From contig NC_089315.1 in NCBI RefSeq assembly GCF_036669915.1, positions 14,126,555-14,190,554 on the forward strand: a stretch of DNA of 64,000 nucleotides, given 5' to 3'. Below the pieces are notes generated by a model, which did not search any database, was not told where the DNA came from, and saw only the letters and a program-made list of their open reading frames with translations. This stretch comes from Pocillopora verrucosa. Its lineage: Eukaryota; Cnidaria; Anthozoa; Scleractinia; Pocilloporidae. How positions within the stretch are numbered: position 1 is the stretch's first letter; every line of letters starts with the position of its first letter. Made by a program: the position numbers and the translations under genes. Below are positions 22,301 to 35,100 of the stretch, piece after piece.

Positions 22301-24723
22301 AATGTTGCTGTTGAAGTGAATGTTCTGGTGTTTCCTGATTTGGAAGTTGTTATTTCTGATGGAATCAACTTTGATTTTGTTGATACAGGGCCATTTTCCA
22401 CAACTGCTGTTCCAATGTGTGATTTTTTGGGTGGACTTTGAGAGTACCAGCCTCTCTCCCCATCAACACAACTGTCTTCAAATGAAAAGTCTAAAACAGA
22501 TGTTCTCTTTTTATTGCTCTCAACTCTTTCATTGTCTGACCACTTCTGGCCAGTTTTATTTTCCAAGGAAGTGTTATGTGACCAACCTCTGTGACTGTCA
22601 CCAGTGGTGTTGCCTTGACTTGTGTGGTAAAGCTCATCAGGAATGCTCCAGGACTGCAGCTCTTTGCTCTGCTTGACCTCTGGTACAATCAAACTTTCAA
22701 TTGCTGGAACCCATTCTCTATCTTCTTGCCACTGATGCTGACCCCTGTGACCTGGAGATGACTTTGGGGGCATCGATTCTGTCATTTCTGAGGTTTCTTT
22801 GACAATAATCTGATCCTGTTCTTTACCAGATACAGCTTTGCTTCTCATTGGTGAATCTTCCACATCCATGGCAGCCTGGACATTGTGGTCAATATACATT
22901 ATCTTTGGCCGCACAACCCTGATCGGCAAGTCTGTTTTGTCTTCAGGAGAGGCAGTATCAATGTAACCCATGTTTGTTTGTACAACTTTTGCATTTCCTC
23001 TTTCTGGTGACACAACTGATTGTGAAAAATCTTGGTTACTCAAGTTACTCTGATTTTGTTCCTGTCTACCATTATAACATCCATTCTTTGTTTCACTTGT
23101 AGCTTTATAGTGATGCAAAACCTCCCGACCTTCACCATCTTGAACAAAGTCACTTTGCAAAGACTCATTCATGGATGTAAAGCTGGTAAGGGAAAGGTCA
23201 TCACCAAAACCATTTCTCTTCGTCTTCCTTCCAAAGTAAATCCCAATTATACTTAATTGCTGCATAGTGAGACAGACATCATTTCTTCCAAGAGAGGAAC
23301 GGACATGTTTACGTGCACACTCAGGCACTAACATGTAAACCAGAAGGTCTGATGCACCAAAGGAAACTCCCATGTATATAATTGTTTCCCAATCAGGGTC
23401 ACCTTGGGCAATCTCAGGGATGTGGAAAAGTCTTTTGATCTTCTGCAATATTGTCTTCTTGTTCTCAGAGAACCATGTAAAATGGTTTCTGATCCTTATC
23501 CATAATGGAAAGTAGCCACACTCTGGAAAAAAATATAAGAGAAAAAAGAGAAGAAGATAATAATAAATTCCTAATAATTTTTCAAATATCACTTTAAGTG
23601 ATTCTTACAATAATTACAATAAAAGTAACAATAATATTTATCCTCCTCAAAATATGCAAATTACATTCATAACCATTACAAGAATATTCAAACTTAGAAT
23701 ATACCAGCAAAACATTAATACTATTAGCATTTAACATTAACAACAGTATCTAAATTTTAAAAAATTATCCCGAATTTTTTAACTACAATTTTCTTTCTTC
23801 TTGAATTTTTCAAAGGTGTTTTCTCCATTGCAAGCAAAGAACTTAGGCTGAAGATTTAATTTATACCAGCAAAACATTAATATTATTAGCATTTAACATT
23901 AACAACAGTATCTAAATTTTAAAAAAATTATCCCGCATTTTAGAACTAAAATTTCCTTTCTTCCTGAATTTTTAAGAGGCGTTTTCCCTATTGCAAGCAA
24001 AGAACTTAGGCTGAAGAATTTAATTAAACTTCAAGAACTCCATCGTGAGGGAATTTAATTTATTTATATACTGTCATCACTACGAGCATTAGGTGTACGT
24101 GGAAATGCAAATAATGTAAACATCTTCTCACATTCTCGTGTTTATTTACGCCGGTCTTAATGGTTTTCTCAATGATCGTAGTATTTGAATAATTTGTCAT
24201 GTCATCCTCAAGGAATCCAAGAAAAAATTCTACAAGAGAGAATCAGTGACTCTAAGCTTTTTTAGTACACAATAAGAGCAAGATAAAACCATTTGCATAA
24301 TGCTGGACGAATATCCTGATAACGCGTGGGTCAAACTATAAACAAGAGATGAAAAATGGACGATGACGTACCTTGAAAAACTCGTGGATGCACCGGGTTG
24401 TTGCGACTTTCCCACTCACTGACTACTTGGAGGAGATCGTGACAATTTATCTTCTTCAAGAGGCGCTGCACAACTCGCAAATTATCTTTTCCGTAATACA
24501 GATTAAGAACCGCGATTAGAGCTTCGCCGTCCGTGAGAGTTCTCAGCGTGTCACTTCGAATAGCATTGCGGAGAAGTAAGACGATGTGATCTACTTCGTC
24601 CAACCTTAAGTTTCGGGCCACAAAATCTTTAATTTCTTGAAGAGGTTGGAAAACTAATGCTGAAAGTCGCTGCCTGTCATACTGAAGCTCTTTGATATTG
24701 ATTCTTAGGTCCTCCGTAGCCAT
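16387..24723 (-). CDS. Ankyrin-repeat protein with N-terminal helical domain and CaaX-like tail
   Basis: Complete 10-exon gene, 1041 aa. Exons (5' to 3'): 24372-24723, 21459-23522, 20601-20674, 20423-20497, 19912-20013, 19205-19303, 18424-18522, 17656-17754, 17475-17555, 16387-16467; all junctions are GT-AG and phases agree. Residues 1-117 form a Leu-rich helical domain, perhaps of the death-domain superfamily (inferred from pattern only). Residues 118-220 are a second ordered block. Roughly 220-800 are polar, Ser/Pro-rich and probably disordered. Ankyrin repeats fill about 858-1012: DLMVAAKAGDEDEVKR, AMMVASWEGHLGIVEALL, TALHEAAISGQHAIVHRL, TPLHYAAMRGKRRIVEVLL and a final half repeat. Three repeats sit in 99-nt phase-0 exons. 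The tail is basic and ends KKKSVCPIQ, a CaaX-like prenylation motif. Likely a membrane-associated adaptor; I know no clear vertebrate orthologue. It faces the WD40 gene head to head. Confidence 0.85.
20116..20157 (+). repeat. (GGGGGTA)n microsatellite
   Basis: About five head-to-tail GGGGGTA heptamers within an intron of the ankyrin gene. G-runs of five at 7-nt spacing could form a G-quadruplex on this strand. Confidence 0.8.
20180..20395 (+). repeat. Dispersed short element, family 1, copy B
   Basis: Runs from TTAACCCTTTAACTCCCATG to GGGAGTTAAAGGGTAAA. Internal blocks CAGATAAGTGAAGAGAATGA, TTGGGGATAATTAG and AGCTGATCCAATACTAAATT are shared with the other copies. It lies in an intron of the ankyrin gene. 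Short terminal inverted matches and the absence of an ORF fit a MITE-like element. Confidence 0.8.
20862..21076 (-). repeat. Dispersed short element, family 1, copy C
   Basis: Reverse-oriented copy. The plus strand reads GTTAACTCTTTCACTCCCAG at the left end and GGGAGTTAAAGGGTTAAC at the right. It lies about 470 bp from copy B, in opposite orientation, in the next larger intron of the same gene. Confidence 0.8.
21168..21310. repeat. Palindromic MITE-like element
   Basis: Arms AATCAATGTCAGTATCTG and CAGATACTGACATTGATT are exact reverse complements. The CACCCCTCCCCTAACCC and GGGTAGGGGAGGGGTAGGTG blocks pair with minor differences. The centre is TTTTGTCAATTGACTG. It lies just downstream of exon 2 of the ankyrin gene, within the intron, and resembles a hairpin element I associate with coral genomes. 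Confidence 0.8.
23697..24030 (+). repeat. Tandem duplication, unit about 165 bp
   Basis: The block TATACCAGCAAAACATTAAT through AAGAACTTAGGCTGAAGA occurs twice head to tail, at about 23700-23860 and 23865-24026, with about ten differences. It lies in the first intron of the ankyrin gene. No coding content. Confidence 0.85.
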
Positions 24724-25948
24724 ATCAACGCTATGAAAACTTGAAGCAAGCTATGAGGTTGAGCCCACTCCGAGAGCTGAGCCACTTTCAGTTGTAGCTT
24801 CTAAACAGAAACATAGTTTGATCCATTAAAAGAATACCAAATCTGTAGCTTAACAGATTCGTAATCTCCTTCGTGGGTACTCAACCTACAATATACCAAA
24901 AGTTATGTCCTCCAAGGGTCGTAAAATCTTCCAGATCGCGATGCGCTTAGCCAGTTAACCCCGTTTAGCTTTGGATCAGGTAGTCTTTTTTTACCACTGG
25001 AATTCACGCCGTTCTTGAGGCTTGCCACAGCCGCCAATGTATCAACCAGATGGTATTGATAACTCACTGTCTATATTGATAACGCACTGTCTGATTGGTT
25101 TTTAAAAACTTTCCTTTGATCGATGTCAACAGAAGGTTTCCGTTCGCGCAAAACGGTTTCCTGGGTCATGCAATCCTGATGATTTGCCGACTGGTCTTTG
25201 TTGCTGTGCGGCGACGCGTAACCAGCGGAATAATCGGTAGAATAATTGAATAAATTTTCAAAGCGTGAAAAGCACAATTAGCCAAACAAATAAGCTCTGG
25301 TAACTAAAACAACAAAACAGCCAGTGAGAATTCGCGATAAAGAGCTTTCCTGACCTCGCTTTTCTCTTGAAGTTGACACAGTTTGACACTGTTGAAAGGC
25401 AAGACAATCCAACAGGAAGCCAGCCAAATCCCACCAAAAGCGTATTTCTTCGGATTAAATAGCCAGTCTTCTTTCGCAGATTTAAGAAAACAGAATTAGG
25501 ATTTCTTCGTGGCGATTAAATCGCACAAAAGCGCTGAAAAATAAAGGAAAGTTATTCGTATTTCTTGCCTCATGATTCGCCTCATGTGACAAAATATTTA
25601 AAGCGCCTAACGGTGGAGAGACATTGGACACTAGACCTTAGTCCCCATTATATCGCTCTGGTGCTCTCTATTAACGCCTGGCAGATTCTGCATAACAGCG
25701 TCAGAAATGCAACTGCGTGAAATCAGAATGGAGTAGTTTTCGTTCTTCTACCTTGAAAACGTCGCATGTGGATATCTTAACTCTACAGTGTGCCTTTGAA
25801 CACGACAGATATGGCTGCTAAGAACAATTTTTGGGTTCTGATCAGTGATACGTAGCTGATCTCAGTGTAGTGTTTTGGCAAGCCTTCTCTGAGCACATAA
25901 GTTTTTTGTTGATGCCCAAAATGAGGAACTGATACATCTAAAGAAATA
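24724..25948. promoter_or_regulatory. Divergent intergenic promoter region
   Basis: The ankyrin gene (ATG 24723, minus) and the WD40 gene (ATG 25949, plus) start 1.2 kb apart and point away from each other, so both promoters must lie here or in nearby untranslated exons. A GTGAGT on the minus strand near 25065 could be the donor of an untranslated first exon of the ankyrin gene. I see no clear TATA box. Shared regulation is possible but not shown. Confidence 0.45.
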
Positions 25949-28900
25949 ATGATGGCAAACTTAAGAGGATCATTCGAAACAGAGAGGAGAGATGAGAAAG
26001 ATTTGCTCACTGTTGTTGATCTGGATAACCCAGAGGACGAAGATGATGCAGATCACAATGAGAGTGGTTTTGTATCACCAGCAGAGCTAACAAAAATTAA
26101 TTTCCGGTCATTGATCGGCCATAAAGACGAGGTATGAGAGATGATTACCCTTCTTTACTTTAAGAAAGTAATTGATCTGTGATTACAACAATTGCAACAA
26201 GGTTCTTGTATATCAAATTAATAAACAACTGCCAATTATTATCAGCAGTTTTAGAAAACTTGCAGGTATGAACCTGGTTCAAAGTTAAGCACAGGCAAAA
26301 CTTGTCCCAAATCTTCCTCAAAAATAGAATAATGAGCATGAAAAAGTTTAAAAAGAAAAGAGCACAATTTGCATTAATTGATTTGAAATTTTAAGGAAGA
26401 TGAAAGAATTGAACAAAGAACAAAGGAAAAAGTTGTGAATTTTTTGCAGTCTATGTCACCACCATGTTCATAATGAAAAATTATTTTTTCAGTAAGAGGT
26501 TATGTAGGAAATTATGTATCACCTCAAGGAGACCTTAAACATATATTAATAGTAGTAACCTTCTGAATATCTGTTAATAGGTGAATACATGTGCATTTTC
26601 TTCTGACTGGTCCAAAATTGTAACAGGTGGGGATGATATGCTGGTCAAACTGTGGGATACAAAGACAGGCAAAGTTTTATTTACTTTGGACAGTCATGAA
26701 GGTAAAAAATGTTACCATGCAATGATCTCTGTAGCGATGTGGAGCATGTGTGTATCTCTGATAAGAAATGCTTGATACACATAATGATAACCATACTGAA
26801 CAATTTTCTCTCTCTCAATGTTATAATAAGTGTATGTTAGAGAGACAAAAATTTTCATTGAGTAGATCCTTTTTTGAAATTGAAAAATTTGTCTCATCAG
26901 ATTTTGTATAAAATAAGATTTAAAATACACAAGAGCTTTAAAAGTTCTTTGTATTCCTTGAAACCTTGAAAAATAGGAAGAAGGTTAATGAAATATCATG
27001 GAACAACACCAATTGATGATCAATATGTTCTTACTAATGGTTATGGGTGTAAAACTCTATCTCAGAAGGGGTGTTGTACATAATTGTTAAGAGCAATTCA
27101 GTGTTATTGTTCTTAAATATGGGAGTTTGTCCTCTATTAGAATTAGAATTTTTTTCTAAAACCATTTGCTTTCAATTACAGGGCCAAGGAGTGATATTTA
27201 TTTGTAAATCTTGTGTGTTTGTTTGCAAAATCACCAAATCTTTTATTTTTATAAGTATGGGAATGCTAATTTCTTGCAATTTTCTTATTGAAGATCTCTT
27301 TGGCTATAGGTGCAATAAAATGTGTGTGTTTTTCATCTGATGGAAAGCTGTTTGCCTCTGCTTCCTATGACCATACTGTTCAAGTTGTGAATTGTACCAC
27401 AGGGAAACAGGTATTTAGCCTGGAAGGTAAGTTATCTAAACTGTTTCACTTTTGAGATCTAACTGTTCATTCTCTTGTTTAATGACCACACTTTTTTTGT
27501 TACAAAGAGAATATGATGTTTTATCACTATCCATGGAGTGACTGACTTGATAATGTTCTTAAATGATTGTGAAAAGAATTTGCATTTGGATCAGTTGAGA
27601 AGGTTTTTATCAAGTTAATTTACAGGAATCACTGACTGAAAATATAATCTTGTAGAAATCACAGTGAATTTAAACAAATTGCCTTTTTTATAGGACACAC
27701 CCACAGTGTTGAAACGTGTTGTTTCTCACCTGATTCCAATTATTTGTGCTCTGGATCTTGGGACACATCAGCAATTGTTTGGAACTTGAAGGTTTCCATA
27801 ATGATCATATTGCTATTGGTTTGAATTCCTCAATGCACCGGTATATGTTGTGGTTCAAATAGTATCTTCTAAGTTGGTTTTAACTTGTTCAAACAAGTTT
27901 GATTTTTAATTTCCTTCACCTGTACTCGTGGTCTTTAACTGATAAGAAAGACAGTCAAAACCAGAACAGTTTGAAACATTTTGAACCTAGGAAAAATTTA
28001 AATTACAACATTTGCATGGGTCATCCTCCACTTATTTTTCACCTAATAGTTGCACCACATACAGACATAATCATATGAATCATCTTAGTAATTTGGATTA
28101 TATTATTTATGAACCAACTGTTTTAGCCTAGCTCAGACTAATTTCTTAATAACTGTCCAGTATAATAACCAATTTTCAGCTTGCTAGCAAACAAAAGAGA
28201 CTTCCATTAGTGGATCCTTACTGTAACTGTATCAGTCTGTGAATCTGTTATTTCCCTCAGACAGGTACAGCTGCATTTGTTTTGGATGGTCATCGCAATG
28301 TTGTGCAGGCCTGTGCATTCTCTATCGATAGTTCCACAGTGGTAAATAAATTTTAAGAATCCGTAATCTGGTCATCTATGTAATTATGTGAAATAATTTC
28401 TGTTTCTTTTGATAGCTTTCCTGACAATTTTTCAATTACAACATATGAATAAAAAAAATACCTTTAAAATGTGTATTTTTTTTGTATCAAATGATATGTA
28501 GGCAACAGGTTCTTGGGATTGTACAGTTCGTTTGTGGTCACTTGGGGGTGGGAAAATGGATGTCAAGTGTCTGAAGGGACACAAGAGTAATATTCATGCA
28601 GTGGAATTTTCGTGTGACAAATTACTGGTTAGTGCACGACTATTTTGACATTTCTTGTTCTCCCTTACTCCATCCTGAGTTTCACACTTTCCCCCTTTCA
28701 AATGCCACTTTTGGGCAAATTTGTATTCCTTTCATGTACATGTACTTTCATGGAAAAGGCATCCTTAAAACGCCACACTCCTAAAACTTCTCATAGTTAA
28801 TTAGCTAGGGAAATAGAAGAAGCGTTTTGCTTCAGGCCTTTACAACCTTTCCTTGCTTTTTTTTTTTTTTTTGTATCAAACAGGATCTTTAGGAATATAT

Positions 28901-30349
28901 CAGCTTCATTTTTCCAGAAATTCCACTCTTGGATACTCCTCTAGTAAATCTTTTATTCTGCATTCTTCTCTCAGGCCTCAGCATCCTGGGACAGTACTGT
29001 ACGACTTTGGGACAGTCAGTCAGGGGACTTAGTACATGTACTGGAAGGACACACTGGTTGGGTTCAGGTGAACCATTTGCAAACCATAACCTCTGGGGCT
29101 GAGGCAGAGGCTCTTAGCTTTTTTAAAACTCCTTTTGTAAACTCCTAGGCATTTGACAGGAAAAACATGCAAATTTTTTACTTGTCTAGAGCTTTGAGTA
29201 CCAGTGGTTGAAGAAATTTATCTTTGCAAGTTGAAATACCTGCCATCAAAAATCTCTTTAAGGGTCAACAAGCCATGCGCAACTTCTCACTCTTTTATTT
29301 CAGGCGTGTTCATTTTCGGAAGATGGTAAACTTTTGGCTTCCGCTTCCGATGACCAAACGGTAAATAAATTCTTCAATTTTGTTGCAAGCATTTGGAAAT
29401 CCATAGTGAGGTTTTGGTATTATTTTACTAAGTTTTTCCTTAACTTCTTTTGTATGCTGTATATGATAAAAGATAATTTGTAATCCCCTCTTTTTCGCGA
29501 GATATTTTGTTTAAATTAACGTGGCTCTGGGTGTTCGAAGACTGGATAACGTCATCCAAGGAACAAATCGCTATTCCGCCCATGTGTTGGGAAAAATTTT
29601 TACGCGAGAGCAGGTTTCATTTTAGTGTCGAGAACAATTTTTACCGCTTTCGAAAAAGGACAAATATCACAAAGAGAATTCAACATTAGAACAAACAACC
29701 TGCCAAAAGCGCTGGAAATCACGAGTGACTCAACATTCCCCTTAAATTTTTCGGCTCTCGTCTGGTTAGTAAAGGGTGCTCCGAGTTTTATAAACTAATC
29801 ACAAACCGAAAAAAGTAATTTATACGGTATAAGATAACATTATTCATTCCTTGAGAATCACTTTTTCGATCCTCTTTTCACCTTAGGTTCGCGTTTGGGA
29901 CGTAGAAACTGCCTTATGTTTAAAGGAACTTGAGGTAAGTGAAAAGTTCCTAGGGAATTTGGAGATATATTCCTGGCCATTGGGTTCTGCATCGGTTCCG
30001 GATTTATATCAAGGAAATTGCCTTTTGTTCCATACCTTTTTATATTTATTCCAATATGATTACTCTCTTTTAATTCCACATAGAATGTTTCCGACCGTTA
30101 TTAGCATTTCATAGCTGTGAAATGTCATCACCGAAACATCTTGTTTTGATTAGTATTACTCAGTTTAATTCTTAAAAGCTGCACGAAATCTACCATAGCT
30201 TGAATCGAACTATTTTATCACATGTACTTTTTTTCTCCCTTTTGCTTTAGTGTGACACAGACGAGATTCATACATGCTGTTTCACTCCTAATGGTTCAGT
30301 ATTCGCATCGGGCCCAGCAGAAGCTGAAACAACTATTTGTATTTATTAA
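25949..30349 (+). CDS. Seven-repeat WD40 protein, WDR38-like
   Basis: Complete 10-exon gene, 340 aa. Exons: 25949-26131, 26581-26701, 27310-27426, 27694-27791, 28261-28341, 28502-28627, 28975-29067, 29304-29360, 29887-29934, 30251-30349; all GT-AG and in phase, stop TAA at 30347-30349. After an acidic N-terminus ([17 protein letters not shown]) come seven WD repeats forming one beta-propeller, for example [39 protein letters not shown] and [20 protein letters not shown]. The last blade is degenerate and the chain ends TTICIY. Repeat order, length (human WDR38 is about 314 aa) and the [15 protein letters not shown] motif in the last blade match WDR38 best. WD40 proteins are scaffolds; I know no established function for WDR38. 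The start is the first of two adjacent ATGs. Another WD40 orthology is possible. Confidence 0.9.
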
Positions 30350-32181
30350 GCATTGCGTACTGAAGAAAGTAGTAAGCCTATCATAACTGAGATAATTCAC
30401 TGCAAAGTCGACAGATATAGAAAAATTAATTTTTTTCCCGGCTTCATTCGGCGGGTTTATTATCCTCTTCGGCCTTTCCCCCTTCCCCTTTTCAAAGTTT
30501 AGGAGGAACAAAGCAAGCCTTGACGTTAAAAGGCATAAGGGGATGGATTTGACTGGTTGACAGGTACTATTTACCTGTACAACAGTCTTAATAATGTCTC
30601 TCTTGTTGGCCGCTTACTGTAGCTTACTGGGAAGTGACTGACTGTAAGATTTTTCTCTACTGAGGGGAAATTATCATTATTTAGCTATTTTCGAGCTATT
30701 TTCGTATCATTATGTGAAAAAAAATTTTGTGATTGATTGTGAAAAAATTGGTTTTAAAGTTGACAATACGTTCATGTTCATACTTTTCATTGTTACATTA
30801 TTGCAATACTTTAGTTTTTAGTTTTTCTCCAAGCATCATAAAGATTGTGAAAACAGACAAAGCAGTAATGTAGCATACACAAAAATAGCCTACAAACAGC
30901 AGAATTTTTATTCGATCGTGCAAAAGTGCATGCAGTGATAAACGATTCAATATCTACAATTATAAAATATCAAGATAGGCCGTCGTTATAAAACACTCTT
31001 ACAAAGATAGAAGATATTCCCGAAGAAATACACCAACACCATCAATAAATTAAGAAACAGGTGCTTGTCAAAAGCTTTTGTGCTTGCTTTTGTGTCACGA
31101 CTCCCCTAGCGTACATGAGAATTCATTGCCTTTTCTAGGCCATAAATTTGACCAATGGAGAAAAGTGAAATAGCTGGCGAAAGAAACTTAGCGGTTGTCA
31201 GAAGAAACAGTGACACCTGCTTATTCTTTATATATTATATTATAAGACTGGCACAGGCAATATGATTCTTGATGTCTCAGGAACTGAAATGGAGATCATG
31301 AGATCCCTTCTTCTTACCTCAAGAGCGGCCCGGTGCGTAATAACGATTTCATTCGTTAGTATTTCCTGCAATGCTTTCCTGTTGTCATCATTGGAATTAC
31401 AACAGTATCGCCTATTTCTATTAAACTGAAATGATTGGAGTGTCACCTTGTCAACCAAGTTTGGAAAAGCAAATTTTTCTCAAACTTAAACGTTCCATGT
31501 TCACCAAACCGAATGGTACTGGTTTAAGTCCCTTTGTTTTAAATTTGTCAACTGAACTTAGCCGAAATGTATCACCCCAGCCTTTGACTTCAATTTCGAC
31601 ATTTGTAATTTTATCCATATTGGTTTGTTTTAAGTTTTTTTTTTGTCTGGTTTTGCTTTTTTCTTCCTTTCTTCTTTTGTCGGTCCACGGTCTGCTGTGA
31701 ACTCAATGACTGTCCTATTTTACAACCAAGTAACATGGCTAGGTGCTTTAACCCTCTAACTGCCATGAGTGACTGAGACAAAATTTGTCCTTACAATATC
31801 ATTACAATATCAACCAGATAAGTGATAAGAACAAAGAAAAACATCAATTTGGGGATAATTAGTTGATCCAATACTAAATTCACTGATCTAACATTAAAAT
31901 TGTATGGTTGGCAGTAAGGAGAATTGCAAATTTGGTCTGGGAGTTAAAGGGTTAAACAATTCTATCAAAAAAGTACGCTTAAAGACACGTCAGCAATCAT
32001 TACAGCTTTGCCTGAGAAAAGCAGGGTCATAGAGGAAATCTAATCACTGCATGGTAAAAGAAAATCTGAAGCACTTGTTTAAGGCAGCGATTACTTTTCA
32101 ACCTTAGACCCACCAGTAGACAACAAAGAGCATGATACTAGCTTTCAACTTTCTTTCGGTTTCCCCCAAAATTTTCTTATC
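30350..32181. other. Convergent intergenic region
   Basis: This 1.8 kb lies between the 3' ends of the WD40 gene (plus) and the Lhx gene (minus), so it mostly holds their 3' untranslated regions. It contains one family-1 element at 31.75 kb. No exon is visible. Confidence 0.5.
31747..31957 (+). repeat. Dispersed short element, family 1, copy D
   Basis: Starts TTTAACCCTCTAACTGCCAT and ends GGGAGTTAAAGGGTTAAAC. It shares TTGGGGATAATTAGTTGATC and TTGTATGGTTGGCAGTAAGG with the other copies. It lies between two convergent genes. Confidence 0.8.
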
Positions 32182-35100
32182 TCACGGACGCGTTGCACTA
32201 CTCAAGGTATTGGTCACCACAGGATCAAAAGAGAAAGCTAGAGAGGACGAGGGATAGGCACTACTGCTGGGTGTGCTAGTATCTGGGAAGACAAAGTAGC
32301 GTTCATCAATTGGCGTGTTTATATTAGAGAGTCCACTCTCCGAGTCAGCGTAGTAGCTATGAGTGGGGCTTAGCTGAGTGCAGGCTGGAGGTTGATGCAT
32401 CAGGGTGCGCAGCTCTTCCTCGCATAGCTCCAGAAGTTCGTGTACTGGTGGAAAGCTAGGTGAATGGAAAGCGAAAGAGAATCTTGCACCAGAAGTTACA
32501 GAAGGTGACACAGGGGCACTCGCCACTCTTCGCATGGCTAAGGAAGACATTGGGTCCATTATGACTGACTGGTTGACGGCTTCTGTTTGCTGGGCAGCAC
32601 TACAGCTAGAAAACGCTGACAAGAAATATATATTTCGTTTTGATAGAATGTTCGTGAACAATCTTACATTAAACTGTAATCATTCCCTTTAGATTAGGCC
32701 ATCAAACACGTCACCTGATGATGAGCATGTTATATTTCACCGCCAACCTCAAACAAACAACTTTAGCTCGAAAACTATTTTTGAAGTCTTAAAAAATTCC
32801 TATTTTCGGTAGATCATGTTGGGAGATGACGGGGTTGGTTCGGAAAATGATCAGCTCATCCTTTCTCGCCATGCAGTGTATCATTAATGCTTCTAAGAAA
32901 CAAGCGTCAAAAAGCTTCAGCCCTCGTGAATGCAGCAAGAAACATAAAATCCGAAAGTAATGTGTCAACGTAACTAGGGTTATTTTCATCGAAACCTTGT
33001 GAGAGCTAATAAATCTTAGATAATTTTTTACGCTTCTGGTTAGTCCGGAACAAGGGAGTGAAGTTGTGTTTCATTCGAGGGAAAGACTCTGACTACTTAA
33101 CCGGACAGAGGCGACAGAAAAGCTATCGTTTGATCTCAATCAACCGTTCGACAAACTCTTTCAGAGAGGTTAACCCTCGTTTTCTACTTGCCTATGCAAA
33201 GAGGCCCAATTTACGAATCATACTTCAGAATGTATCTTACCAGAAACCTGGCCTTCCGGATAGGATGTAGCACCGATTGTGGAAGACAAATCCAGGGAAA
33301 GAGATCTCCTCTTGGCAATTTTATTGAAATGGTTTATCCAGGGGTTCTTATCTCTGTGGTTCTGTCTCCTCTCTTTCGCACGACGATTTTGGAACCATAC
33401 TTGCACAACTCGCATATCAAGCCCAGTCACTTCGGAAATCCTGTGGCGTTCGGCCAAATCAGGGCGAGGGGTACTCAGGTAAACTGATTTCAGTACTTTC
33501 AGCTGTTGAGCTGTAATAAACGTGCGTACCCGCTTGCCCTTGATGGATGGCGATTCGCAGGGTGATGATTGGTTGGAGTCTCCTGAAACTGTATTTATAA
33601 CAATGACTACTGACATTTCATATAAACAAAACGCAGTTTTGTTTTATACTATAAATTTCAAGTATCAACAGCATCACTGAGTTTGTAGACTCGAATACCA
33701 TCCACTGAGACATTATTTATATACAGAAGCTCCGTCAGGATAAATTGAAACATCTTCAAGTTAAATAGCTAATCTGAAACTTTAATTTCCCTGTGCAGAC
33801 GTAAAATTTCTAAGCGTGAAATGATTTAAAGAGAATAAATGTGACTTAGGGTACAAAGATTCTGGTGAAGTAATTAATACATCGAAGCTTTCAGGTGGCT
33901 CCTAATTACTTTCCCCTTATCTTTCTTTCTAGACATCATTACATTCTACTTAGCACTTCCTAGAGTTATTTGAAGAATAATGAGATGTTTTGTTTGAATC
34001 TATCGTGGAGGTCCCCAAGTGCAATTTTATGCTATTTCTTTAAATCGCTTTTGAGCAATACAAGGTCTAATTTCCGTAAGATTTTAAAATCAAACGGTAA
34101 AACCTTTAGGATGTCACTTCTTCATTCAATGAGAACAAAATAGCTTGAAATGATATCCTGGACGCTAACCCATTTATTTTTGGACTTAAAAGAGAAAAAA
34201 TAAGAAATAGTAAAACTAAACAAAAATCAGAAAAATCAGGACGTATTTACGACCAATTTCCGCATAACAGTGTTACCAGAGAATTTCCTGTTCCTTTTCA
34301 ACATTGTGATTTGGGTGATTGTAATGTTGAATGGCAACATGGGTGTATTGAAACATAACCGTAACCAGAAAAAAATTAAAATTTAGCTTATTCAATCGCT
34401 TTCTCATCTGATAAAGGTGTTTAAAAGTTCTTTTTAATCAAGTCAGTTATTCTTCGTAGTTATCTGAAACATTTTTTTCACTTGATTGGTTGGAATTACC
34501 TCAAAATCATTCTAAGCTCAGTTTTGAGCATATTTATAAGTATTGTATGCCACATTAGCCCACCTGAATATTTGCTTTCATCAAGGTCCTGTTTGCAGAT
34601 TACCCTGCCGTCTTCTAGCATGTAGAACAGGTCACCAGTTGAAAGCTGTCTCTTACAGGAAACGCAAGAAAAGCAGGTGATGTGGTAAACTTTGTCCTTG
34701 ACTTTTCGCACACTCTGCTGAGGGGAGATGCCTTCGTGGCAAATCGAACAAGCTTTCCCGTACCGGCTGCAAACAATATCATGAAGAAGTAATTTTTAGT
34801 TTTAAATGGTCTATTTTATATGGTGAATTGAACTGAAGCCAACAACTGATCGAAACGCTTTCATCTGTAAAACTGAGAAATCGAAACTCTAGAAAGAGAT
34901 ATTTTCAAAAGGGTATGACTGCTCAGAAAGTAACTTAAACTCCAAATAGAAAAATTTAAAAATCACTGTCCAACAACTTCCCCTCCCTCCCCCAGACATA
35001 CACTCAGTGGTGACTAGCTTTCTGTCAGATAGTTTTAAAAGTTGACGAAAAAGATTTACTTATTGTAGTTCAAAGTAAAGACAGTGACGTTTGAGAAATC

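Noticed and set aside
25071..25277. 68-codon minus-strand open frame upstream of the ankyrin gene
   Set aside because: Could be part of a 5' untranslated exon (GTGAGT follows near 25065), but it has an in-frame stop and no continuity with the 24723 start.
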